Part shown: positions 40,241-45,816 of the stretch, in pieces | Numbering within the stretch: the stretch's first letter is position 1 | How the letters are laid out: each line of letters starts with the position of its first letter | DNA from: a virus | Reading direction: 5' to 3' (one strand) | DNA length: 45,816 nt | IMG/VR virus record: IMGVR_UViG_3300044695_001680 | Span: 1 to 45,816 of that record | Notes under the pieces: model-generated | Told to the model about the DNA's origin: nothing | What the model saw: the letters and a program-made list of their open reading frames with translations, nothing else | The model's database searches: none | Translations under genes and position numbers: made by a program

Positions 40241-42573
40241 TAACAAAAAAAGTAGGTTGATTCAAGGACGGAATCGAGATCCAAATCACCAATGACTGGT
40301 GGCTCGGTCTCGGCGCCAATTGCCTTAGCAAATTCAATCAATGGATTGCTTTCGCTAAAGATGTCGTAGTAGGTCTCCCGTACTACACGATTGAGTTCAC
40401 CCATGTCTGTTGCCCTGCAAAGGACTGAGTCATGGATGACAGTGAACGGAGCGTTGAACTTCAGGAATGCACGATGCAGGATCGATGCATCGATTGAGTG
40501 GATCAGGTTTGGTGCTGTGCTGGATTTGTGACCATTAACATCTGGGCCTTCAGGACTATCTTCAAGTTTGATCTTGCATGTCCCTAGGATTTCCAGTTCA
40601 ACTCGTTTGTACGAGTACTTCCGCCTGTTCTGCTTAACGACAAATCCAGACGGTGTCACCCATTGCAATCGGTCTACTCCACGCTTAAACGCAGCACCCA
40701 CCTCCTGTTTGATCCAATCCATCACCCGCATCGGGCCAGGCACAACCTCATACATCGCTTCTCTGACTGCGTTGACAATGAGTGTCAATTCATCAGGAGT
40801 AAACTCAGCACCCTTTTCTTTCAGTGCCTCACGGATGTAAGCCCTGTTGGAATGCTTTGTAGCGTTGTATGGGATGGTCATGACTGTTCTCTTTGTGACC
40901 TTCCGATCTAAGAGAGCAGCGAGGTGTTCAGGCAGCTTCGGCTTTGCTGCTTCTGCTACCACCTTGTATGCATCACTAGGACAGTCTGCTGGTAATACAT
41001 TGACCAGTTGTGCTGTCGATTGATCTCTAGCTAAACCTGCAAGAATCTGTAGGCCGCTACAGGTTGCATCGACTGCAACTGGTAATGATGTCCAACTTCG
41101 TGAGCACTCAATGACACACGAGTTGTATTCTTCGCAAGCTGCAATGAACTGCCAGGGTTCAGATACCCCTTCCCATTCACATAAATTGCCAAGTGGATCG
41201 GTTGCGACACGAGAGATCAGGCTGTGATTGGCCGTGACCCACTCCTGTCGTTCCTGCATTGTGGCCTTGTCTAGGCCGTATGTCGTGGCAACCTGGAAAG
41301 CCAACCAGCCTTCAGCTTCGTCAGTCATGAAGCTTGGTTCAGCAAACTTCAACAACGACTTGCCAAAGTCTGTATCGTGTGGGGTAAGAAATGCAGGGAT
41401 GAAATAGCATCTCCCTCTGTAGTCAAAAGACGCAGGTAAGTAGAACCTCTCTTTCTCCTTGAACATCCCCACAGTCTGCATGGTCATCCTCGTTCTGCAG
41501 GAGCGTTTAAAACTCGCTGCATTCTGATTCATGACTTCCGCTGCAGCACGACGGTATTCGTGCCTGGCTTCCTCATTCTCCGCAATGTCCCAAGGTTTGT
41601 TGGGCAGCGGTAGCTCCACAATTGGTAGGAACTTTCCCACCTTGCAGCCTCGCTCAAGTAGCGTCTCAGCTACCTCGATCACAAATGTGTTGAGCGTGTA
41701 GGCGACCTTCTGGAGCTTGTTCAGAAACAGGAGAGGTGTGTTCCCCTGTATTAGTGTCGGGTCTCCCCTGCGGACCATTTCATGACCGTTCATGACCTCA
41801 TTGGTCAGGTATCCACCGGACTTGATCGGTGACCAATCTCGCGGTGGGACCAGCATGGGCCACGCCATCGGAGCGAACATCAACGCATCCTTCATCAGCT
41901 CCTCTTTCTGCATCGCAAATAGGAGTGATGGCACCACCAATGTCGGTGTGCCCTTGCCTCTGACCACTGTGATGCGATCAAACCAGCCTGTGGTACGCAT
42001 CACGCAGTCCAGCAGCCAGCCGCCCAGCTTGGCCCGCACAATGCCTCCCCACGTCTGCCAGTGGTAGTCATTGCGGTTCATCATTGTTCTGGCCACCGTG
42101 GCCTTCTGCTGGGTGCCACAGGCGCTGTGCCAGTAGCTCCTCCTGATGCGGTCCATCAGATCCGCATCTTGATTTTCGTACCACCGGATCTGTGCTTCCT
42201 GCTCTAGGGCATGTCCGATCCCGTTGATCACATTGGCAATCTCATTGGCTCGGTCCTTGGGGGAGAAGACCTTGTCGAACGTGAGCTTGAGAGCAATCGT
42301 GGCGGCAGCTTCAGGTTCGATCTGCTCCAGGTACTGGTGGATCGTTGCAAAGTCCCGCCCGTTGTGCCCTTTGTGGATCCTCTGCACCGTCTCCTCAATG
42401 GTCTTGGCCACCTCCGGTACGGCTGCTGAGATGCTGGCGCAGCCATAGACGGTGGCTGATGCGTAGGTGCGTTCCTCCAATTTGCGGGTGTTATCCAGGA
42501 GACGCTCACGGCCACAGGCAATGGCGCGGCGCTCCAATGCGAGCTGCTCATCGATCTGAGCTGGTGTTGGCAT
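40240..42573 (-). CDS. Single-subunit RNA polymerase (T7 gp1-like)
   Basis: A 777-residue phage RNA polymerase, shorter than T7's 883. Palm motif A is PVAVDATCSGLQ (about residue 500, catalytic Asp), the fingers motif VTKRTVMTIPYNA (about 564, with the Lys and Tyr of T7 K631/Y639), and motif C VIHDSVLCR (about 712, catalytic Asp). It transcribes the replication and structural genes downstream. Preceded by the attP-bearing gap; its own stop overlaps the SSB start. Confidence 0.97.
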   Translation of the reverse strand: MPTPAQIDEQLALERRAIACGRERLLDNTRKLEERTYASATVYGCASISAAVPEVAKTIEETVQRIHKGHNGRDFATIHQYLEQIEPEAAATIALKLTFDKVFSPKDRANEIANVINGIGHALEQEAQIRWYENQDADLMDRIRRSYWHSACGTQQKATVARTMMNRNDYHWQTWGGIVRAKLGGWLLDCVMRTTGWFDRITVVRGKGTPTLVVPSLLFAMQKEELMKDALMFAPMAWPMLVPPRDWSPIKSGGYLTNEVMNGHEMVRRGDPTLIQGNTPLLFLNKLQKVAYTLNTFVIEVAETLLERGCKVGKFLPIVELPLPNKPWDIAENEEARHEYRRAAAEVMNQNAASFKRSCRTRMTMQTVGMFKEKERFYLPASFDYRGRCYFIPAFLTPHDTDFGKSLLKFAEPSFMTDEAEGWLAFQVATTYGLDKATMQERQEWVTANHSLISRVATDPLGNLCEWEGVSEPWQFIAACEEYNSCVIECSRSWTSLPVAVDATCSGLQILAGLARDQSTAQLVNVLPADCPSDAYKVVAEAAKPKLPEHLAALLDRKVTKRTVMTIPYNATKHSNRAYIREALKEKGAEFTPDELTLIVNAVREAMYEVVPGPMRVMDWIKQEVGAAFKRGVDRLQWVTPSGFVVKQNRRKYSYKRVELEILGTCKIKLEDSPEGPDVNGHKSSTAPNLIHSIDASILHRAFLKFNAPFTVIHDSVLCRATDMGELNRVVRETYYDIFSESNPLIEFAKAIGAETEPPVIGDLDLDSVLESTYFFC

Positions 42574-42650
42574 GGTGTCTCATGTGGAATGGTTGTCGCT
42601 AGATCCGTCGCTACTTCAATTAGCTGAGTGGAATCCAGTAACCAAAGGGA

Positions 42651-42672
42651 AAGCCGGGTGTTACCCCGGCTT
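42651..42672. terminator. Bidirectional hairpin, possible terminator
   Basis: Perfect 8-bp stem AAGCCGGG / CCCGGCTT with a 6-nt loop. On the minus strand it is followed by TCCCTTT, on the plus strand by CTTGG, so the T-tract is weak either way. It lies between the tRNA-like half and the RNA polymerase gene and could attenuate host-polymerase transcription. Confidence 0.45.
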
Positions 42673-42703
42673 CTTGGCATCGATCAAAACAAGTCGAAGC
42701 GCC

Positions 42704-42743
42704 TACCTGAAACTAGCGCGTCTACCAATTCCGCCACATCCGC
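42704..42743 (-). other. Putative attP: 5' half of a tRNA-Leu (CAG anticodon)
   Basis: Reading the minus strand from 42743, the sequence begins GCGGATGTGGCGGAATTGGT, continues AGACGCGCTAG and reaches the anticodon loop TTTCAGG, then departs from a tRNA fold. This is the acceptor 5' strand, D-arm and anticodon 5' arm of a bacterial tRNA-Leu; there is no variable or T-arm. It lies 105 nt after the integrase stop. Cyanopodovirus P-SSP7 has a comparable stretch (about 42 bp) of its host's tRNA-Leu next to int, proposed as attP. Confidence 0.85.
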
Positions 42744-42848
42744 GTGGGGATTCCAGCGATGGGACTCGTGAGAGTTGCCCGTCGCCCGGTGCTCAAAGAG
42801 CGTATCAGACGGGGTGCTAGACGCGCCTAGATCGGCGCTTAGGCGGAC

Positions 42849-43727
42849 TCATATCGCTTTGATCGCGTCGACCCTGGCCTGGTCCGTAACCTTTGCATAT
42901 CGTAACGTTGTTTCAATATTGGCATGTCCCATCAGACCCATCAGCGTTCTTAATGGAACACCCGCTTCCGCGCACCATGTGGCAAAGGAATGGCGCAGGG
43001 AATGGAAGGCCCAACTGTCGTCTTTCTTTACAGAGTAATTCCTTACTTTTTTGAACGCACGAATCAGCTGATCCTTGCCACCAGGCCAATCATCTCCAAA
43101 CACCAGTGTGTCCCTGCGGGCATATTCGCAGCGGTGATGCAATAGCTCCTGGATGCGTGCATGAATCGGCACACTGCGGAAGTTCTTGGCTTTCGTTTCA
43201 AAGCCCTCCCGACCACCGACATACAACTGCTGGGTGCCCAGATCAATATCCTGCACCCTGAGCTTCAATAGCTCTCCCTGACGCAATCCGGTGTACGCAG
43301 CCGTCACGACGATGGCCGCCACATCATCACGCTCGTAGGGGTCGATGGCGGCCTGGTAGAGCGTCTCCACCTCCGGCTTGGTGAACCATGTCAGCCGGTG
43401 CTCCCCCTCCTTGCGGCGTTGGAACCGCGGGGGTGTGAACTCGATCACGCCCATCGCTTGGCAGTGGTTCAGCACGGTGGAGACCGCACTGATCACCCGG
43501 TTGATGGTCGAGCTGGACATCTGCCGCTCATCTTCCAGATCAATCGCCACCTGATTGATGACAAGTGGTGTGATTTTTATGAGTGGAAATGAATTGCCAA
43601 TCGCATTGGTGATGTGCTGGCAGTTGTACATGTTGGTCGGCCGTGAATTGCCGTGTCGCCAGGCGTCCCTGGTCTTGAAGGTGAAGTCGACCGCTTCCCC
43701 CCATGTCTTGACTGGTTCAGTTCTCAT
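42849..43727 (-). CDS. int: Tyrosine site-specific recombinase (integrase)
   Basis: A 292-residue lambda-type integrase. The N-terminal half has a core-binding helix bundle; the catalytic domain has Arg in AAYTGLRQGELL (about residue 146), HSLRHSFATW (about 244, His and Arg), GLMGHAN (His, about 266) and the nucleophile in LRYAKV (Tyr, about 276). All catalytic residues are intact. It would recombine the adjacent tRNA-Leu half with the host gene. Its start overlaps the MarR-like gene by 11 nt. Confidence 0.96.
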   Translation of the reverse strand: MRTEPVKTWGEAVDFTFKTRDAWRHGNSRPTNMYNCQHITNAIGNSFPLIKITPLVINQVAIDLEDERQMSSSTINRVISAVSTVLNHCQAMGVIEFTPPRFQRRKEGEHRLTWFTKPEVETLYQAAIDPYERDDVAAIVVTAAYTGLRQGELLKLRVQDIDLGTQQLYVGGREGFETKAKNFRSVPIHARIQELLHHRCEYARRDTLVFGDDWPGGKDQLIRAFKKVRNYSVKKDDSWAFHSLRHSFATWCAEAGVPLRTLMGLMGHANIETTLRYAKVTDQARVDAIKAI

Positions 43728-44085
43728 TGAGAATCTCCTTGATTTGGTTGACCATGATCTGACCCTTTGGTGTTAAGCCCACAAGCCTCAGCCGGTAATC
43801 AAATGGGTCTCTCTTTTTATAGATCAAACCCATCCCAGGCTTACCCAGACGATGATGCGAGCTTAACCAATCAGTGTTTCGACTTGTGCTATTTGGTGAT
43901 AGACCAAGTGCTTGCTGTATCGCTTGTAAATTACAAGGATTATGCGAGGCAATGAAGCAAAACACGGATACCAACTGGCCTGGTACTTCAGTGTCTTGTG
44001 TGCGAAACAACTCGTGGATTCGGCATAGTTTCCACATTGTATCGTCCGTCCTCAATTTGAGGAGTGGATTCAAAGTTTCGGACAT
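43717..44085 (-). CDS. MarR-like winged-helix regulator
   Basis: 122 residues from the ATG at 44085; a GTG at 44109 is possible. Pattern of a MarR-type winged helix: LVSVFCFIASHNPCNLQAIQ, QALGLSPNSTSRNTDWLSS (recognition helix), a basic wing KKRDPFDYRLRLVGLTPKG and a C-terminal helix. It lies directly before and overlaps int, so it may control the choice to integrate or the early to middle switch. Confidence 0.8.
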   Translation of the reverse strand: MSETLNPLLKLRTDDTMWKLCRIHELFRTQDTEVPGQLVSVFCFIASHNPCNLQAIQQALGLSPNSTSRNTDWLSSHHRLGKPGMGLIYKKRDPFDYRLRLVGLTPKGQIMVNQIKEILNEN

Positions 44086-44227
44086 TAGGATCTCTGAAGA
44101 ACCAATCACATCCTAACAGTAACCGTCCCACCTGAACCTGAAAGGCTCCGCTGTAGACATGCAGCAGCCATGCAGCACCGCAGCGGTCCCAGCCAACATA
44201 AATCCCAAAGCCGTCGAGCAGTGTCAT
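43988..44227 (-). CDS. Small early protein, unknown
   Basis: A 79-residue protein; the first half (GFGIYVGWDRCGAAWLLHVY, SGAFQVQVGRLLLG) looks like a compact beta-structured domain, while the second half overlaps the MarR-like gene by about 98 nt in another frame. No ribosome site is clear. Not recognised. Confidence 0.6.
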   Translation of the reverse strand: MTLLDGFGIYVGWDRCGAAWLLHVYSGAFQVQVGRLLLGCDWFFRDPNVRNFESTPQIEDGRYNVETMPNPRVVSHTRH

Positions 44228-44278
44228 GGAATAATCCGAGGTCTCCTTGCGTTGTAGAGCCAGTGTAGTACAGGTCTA

Positions 44279-44419
44279 CTAATCTGGCTCGTCATCGCTG
44301 GGGCGCTGCTCGGCGCTGAACACACTGTCCCAGTCATCACCCCAGGCGTCCCTGTATTCCTGGGCTGTGAAATAAGAACCCTTGAAGGCAGGTTCTCCTT
44401 GAATTTCAAGAATCGTCAT
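44279..44419 (-). CDS. 46-residue acidic protein, unknown
   Basis: From the ATG at 44419, overlapping the previous stop by 14 nt. TILEIQGEPAFKGSYFTAQE, then YRDAWGDDWDSVFSA and an acidic tail DDEPD. Typical of small early phage proteins. Confidence 0.65.
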   Translation of the reverse strand: MTILEIQGEPAFKGSYFTAQEYRDAWGDDWDSVFSAEQRPSDDEPD

Positions 44420-44711
44420 CGCTGCTGTAGTTGATTGTACCGATGAATTGTTGGGTAAGGATAGTAAGCTCATCACCTTGTGTTGCCAACTCCATGATCT
44501 TTGCCTGCGCTACACTCTCTCGCTTGTACGCATATTCCTTGAGTTGATTATCCTTTCGGTTATACGACCGGATGACACAAATAAATGGATCTGGCAACTC
44601 CCAAACAACTGAGTCTTCCAGCACATGAATGAATGGTGGCGACTCAAAGTCATCATCTTCCAACTCAAATACGTCCTGCCAATTATTGGGGAACGGATCT
44701 TTCTTAGCCAT
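44406..44711 (-). CDS. Conserved-looking acidic early protein, unknown
   Basis: A 101-residue protein (KKDPFPNNWQDVFELEDDDF, then IRSYNRKDNQLKEYAYKRES). GAGG precedes the ATG by 9 nt. Acidic N-terminus, helical C-terminal half. It overlaps the upstream gene by 8 nt. Not recognised. Confidence 0.75.
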   Translation of the reverse strand: MAKKDPFPNNWQDVFELEDDDFESPPFIHVLEDSVVWELPDPFICVIRSYNRKDNQLKEYAYKRESVAQAKIMELATQGDELTILTQQFIGTINYSSDDDS

Positions 44712-44859
44712 TATGTTCCAACCTCATCTGTCTGCGTTCACAGTCTTGGATACACCGCAAGGCGTCCTTGTAGCTTGGGTCGTAACGCTCTAGCTGTTGA
44801 AAATGCAGACACATCAGCAACAGCGCATCAAGGTAAGTTACTTCATCAAGTGAATACAT
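44704..44859 (-). CDS. 51-residue protein, unknown
   Basis: ATG at 44859: YSLDEVTYLDALLLMCLHFQ, then ERYDPSYKDALRCIQDCERR. Helical, four cysteines including the CxxxxC-type RCIQDC. Stop overlaps the next start by 8 nt, with the next gene's ribosome site GAGG inside this gene. Confidence 0.65.
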   Translation of the reverse strand: MYSLDEVTYLDALLLMCLHFQQLERYDPSYKDALRCIQDCERRQMRLEHNG

Positions 44860-44960
44860 TTAGTACAACAATGTGCTAGATCATGCGATCCAGCGGGTAC
44901 AGGCACAAGCAAAGGGGCGGGCTGCGTCCTCGTAGAATTGTCTGCATTTGGGTTGTTCAC
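44860..44960. other. Gap with only very short open frames
   Basis: Two weak candidates on the minus strand: a TTG-start frame overlapping the previous stop and ending at 44881 (27 residues, with FACACTR), and a GTG-start frame of about 40 residues. Neither has a ribosome site, so no gene is called. Confidence 0.4.
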
Positions 44961-45104
44961 TCAAATAATCGGGTGTTCCTCCACTGTGAAATGTGAATCA
45001 GGTGACTCCCTCATTAACACTTCTGCGTACGCCAGTGCCTGCTTGTTATCCTTAAAGCAAGCAATGATATGCATCCATGTATCAAGAATGACAAACACCG
45101 TCAT
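44961..45104 (-). CDS. 47-residue protein, unknown
   Basis: ATG at 45104 overlaps the upstream stop (ATGA). TVFVILDTWMHIIACFKDNK, then QALAYAEVLMRESPDSHFTV. One hydrophobic strand then a helix; similar to small proteins of cyanophage early regions. Function unknown. Confidence 0.65.
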   Translation of the reverse strand: MTVFVILDTWMHIIACFKDNKQALAYAEVLMRESPDSHFTVEEHPII

Positions 45105-45226
45105 TTCGATGCCTCCATGCGACCTTGATTGACACTGGGATCAACACCTAAGGCTCCGTAGAACGTCAGTGATGACATCATCACCATCATCAATGCAACA
45201 ACAAAGCTCTCAAACATAGTCTTCAT
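45101..45226 (-). CDS. 41-residue membrane protein
   Basis: ATG at 45226, two bases after the upstream stop. One membrane segment (FVVALMMVMMSSLTFYGAL) followed by a short polar tail. Stop overlaps the next start. Possibly an early membrane effector; unknown. Confidence 0.6.
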   Translation of the reverse strand: MKTMFESFVVALMMVMMSSLTFYGALGVDPSVNQGRMEASK

Positions 45227-45228
45227 GA

Positions 45229-45411
45229 TCAGATCACCTCGTTTGGTTTGATGTATTCATCAACGTAGAGAACTTTCTCAGTGCGTGAACACATTCCTTT
45301 CGCCATAGTCCAGGCTTCTTCAAATGAACGAGCATGAACAAAGTCCGTCCCTGTGATACGCTTGCCTCCACGCATTAAGTCATAACCGAAAGTGATTGCA
45401 TAAGTCTTCAT
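45229..45411 (-). CDS. 60-residue early protein, unknown
   Basis: The ATG at 45411 has GGGAGGA five nt upstream, so it is preferred over a TTG at 45423. KTYAITFGYDLMRGGKRITG, then ARSFEEAWTMAKGMCSRTEK. Alpha/beta, small, overlapping the upstream stop by ATGA. Confidence 0.75.
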   Translation of the reverse strand: MKTYAITFGYDLMRGGKRITGTDFVHARSFEEAWTMAKGMCSRTEKVLYVDEYIKPNEVI

Positions 45412-45557
45412 GAGTCCTCCCAATCAGTGTCGTGAACAATCATCCGAATTGCATCATCAGGAAATAACTCCCTCACGCTTAGGTGTGCGTCCGTGATTGA
45501 CTTGGCAAGCAGAACAATCACACCCGTCTCTGTATAGGCTCGATAAACTGATACCAT
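45408..45557 (-). CDS. 49-residue acidic protein, unknown
   Basis: ATG overlaps the upstream stop (TGATG) and the stop overlaps the next ATG (ATGA), good evidence of coupled translation. VSVYRAYTETGVIVLLAKSI, then RELFPDDAIRMIVHDTDWED. The ribosome site of the next gene lies in its last codons. Confidence 0.7.
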   Translation of the reverse strand: MVSVYRAYTETGVIVLLAKSITDAHLSVRELFPDDAIRMIVHDTDWEDS

Positions 45558-45793
45558 CACACACCAAGTGGGTAATAACGTGGTGCAATCTTCTTATCGT
45601 GCCTGTAGCGAATCACAGCGATCTTGTTGCGTTCTTCCAAACGTTCAACAATGTGCTTTGTTCCCCAGCTGTGGTGTGATTGCAGAGTATCTGCATCGAT
45701 TTGATACAACCTACATCCAGGGTTGTTCCTGATGTATTTGAGTACAACCTGATCCAATGCAAACAGACTAAGTGAGGCAAATAGTTTGGTCAT
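45557..45793 (-). CDS. Small winged-helix-like protein
   Basis: A 78-residue protein with AAGGA 9 nt before the ATG. FALDQVVLKYIRNNPGCRLY, then WGTKHIVERLEERNKIAVIR and a basic RYRHDKKIAPRYYPLG look like helices followed by a beta wing, so DNA binding is plausible. First gene after the terminator at 45-71 once the contig is closed. Confidence 0.7.
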   Translation of the reverse strand: MTKLFASLSLFALDQVVLKYIRNNPGCRLYQIDADTLQSHHSWGTKHIVERLEERNKIAVIRYRHDKKIAPRYYPLGV

Positions 45794-45816
45794 TGTGATG
45801 CGTCCTTGTGTGTCGT
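45793..45816. repeat. Terminal direct repeat, right copy
   Basis: Identical to 3-26. It overlaps the first base of the start codon at 45793 and contains the AAGGA ribosome site of that gene. Confidence 0.85.

Noticed and set aside
42704-42743. Functional tRNA-Leu gene
   Set aside because: Only the 5' half to the anticodon loop is present; the anticodon 3' arm, variable arm and T-arm are missing.
43988-44409. Additional minus-strand frame at 44224-44409
   Set aside because: It is contained within the region of the 46-residue gene in another frame, has no ribosome site, and its sequence looks like a shadow frame.

Overview
The window looks like a near-complete genome of a T7-like cyanobacterial podovirus, probably infecting a Synechococcus- or Prochlorococcus-type host. 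All convincing genes lie on the minus strand, so transcription runs from high to low coordinates. Evidence for the group: a single-subunit T7-type RNA polymerase; SSB, endonuclease I, primase-helicase, family A DNA polymerase and gp6-type exonuclease in T7 order; then portal, scaffold, capsid, tail tubes, ejection core, tail fibre and terminase. The cyanopodovirus signature is a small class I ribonucleotide reductase, MazG, ThyX, and an integrase beside a tRNA-Leu fragment. No photosynthesis genes were seen.

Layout in transcription order: (i) 2008-1373 is a non-coding region with candidate host promoters, inverted repeats and a Fur-box-like dyad; it probably contains the physical genome ends. 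(ii) 1372-91, then across the contig join to 45793-43717, is an early region of about a dozen small, tightly overlapping genes ending in a MarR-like regulator. (iii) 43727-42574 has a tyrosine integrase and a 40-bp tRNA-Leu 5' half (putative attP). (iv) 42573-32251 is replication and nucleotide metabolism, interrupted by a GC-rich run of mini-genes (36979-35931) and an endonuclease VII-like HNH gene. The DNA polymerase is split into separate exonuclease and polymerase frames. (v) 32247-30155 is nrdA-nrdB. (vi) 29944-21452 is the head module, with an RlpA-like protein, a collagen-like protein and a fibre-like protein inserted between scaffold and capsid, closed by a strong terminator. (vii) 21398-8787 is tail and ejection proteins. 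(viii) 8790-3357 is lysis-like and packaging genes plus two HNH-type proteins. (ix) 3356-2009 has an unusual array of three hairpins, thyX and a Cys-rich YkgJ-like gene.

The contig ends share a 24-bp direct repeat, so the sequence is a circularly permuted representation whose true left end is most likely near 1.4-2.0 kb. Features that deserve most attention are the three hairpins with different stems but one invariant loop (3054-3247), the split polymerase with an unusual motif C, the tyrosine-less NrdB, the attP, and the nested out-of-frame overlaps around exonuclease/DUF3310/MazG. All functional statements are from reading the sequence and family knowledge; no searches were run.
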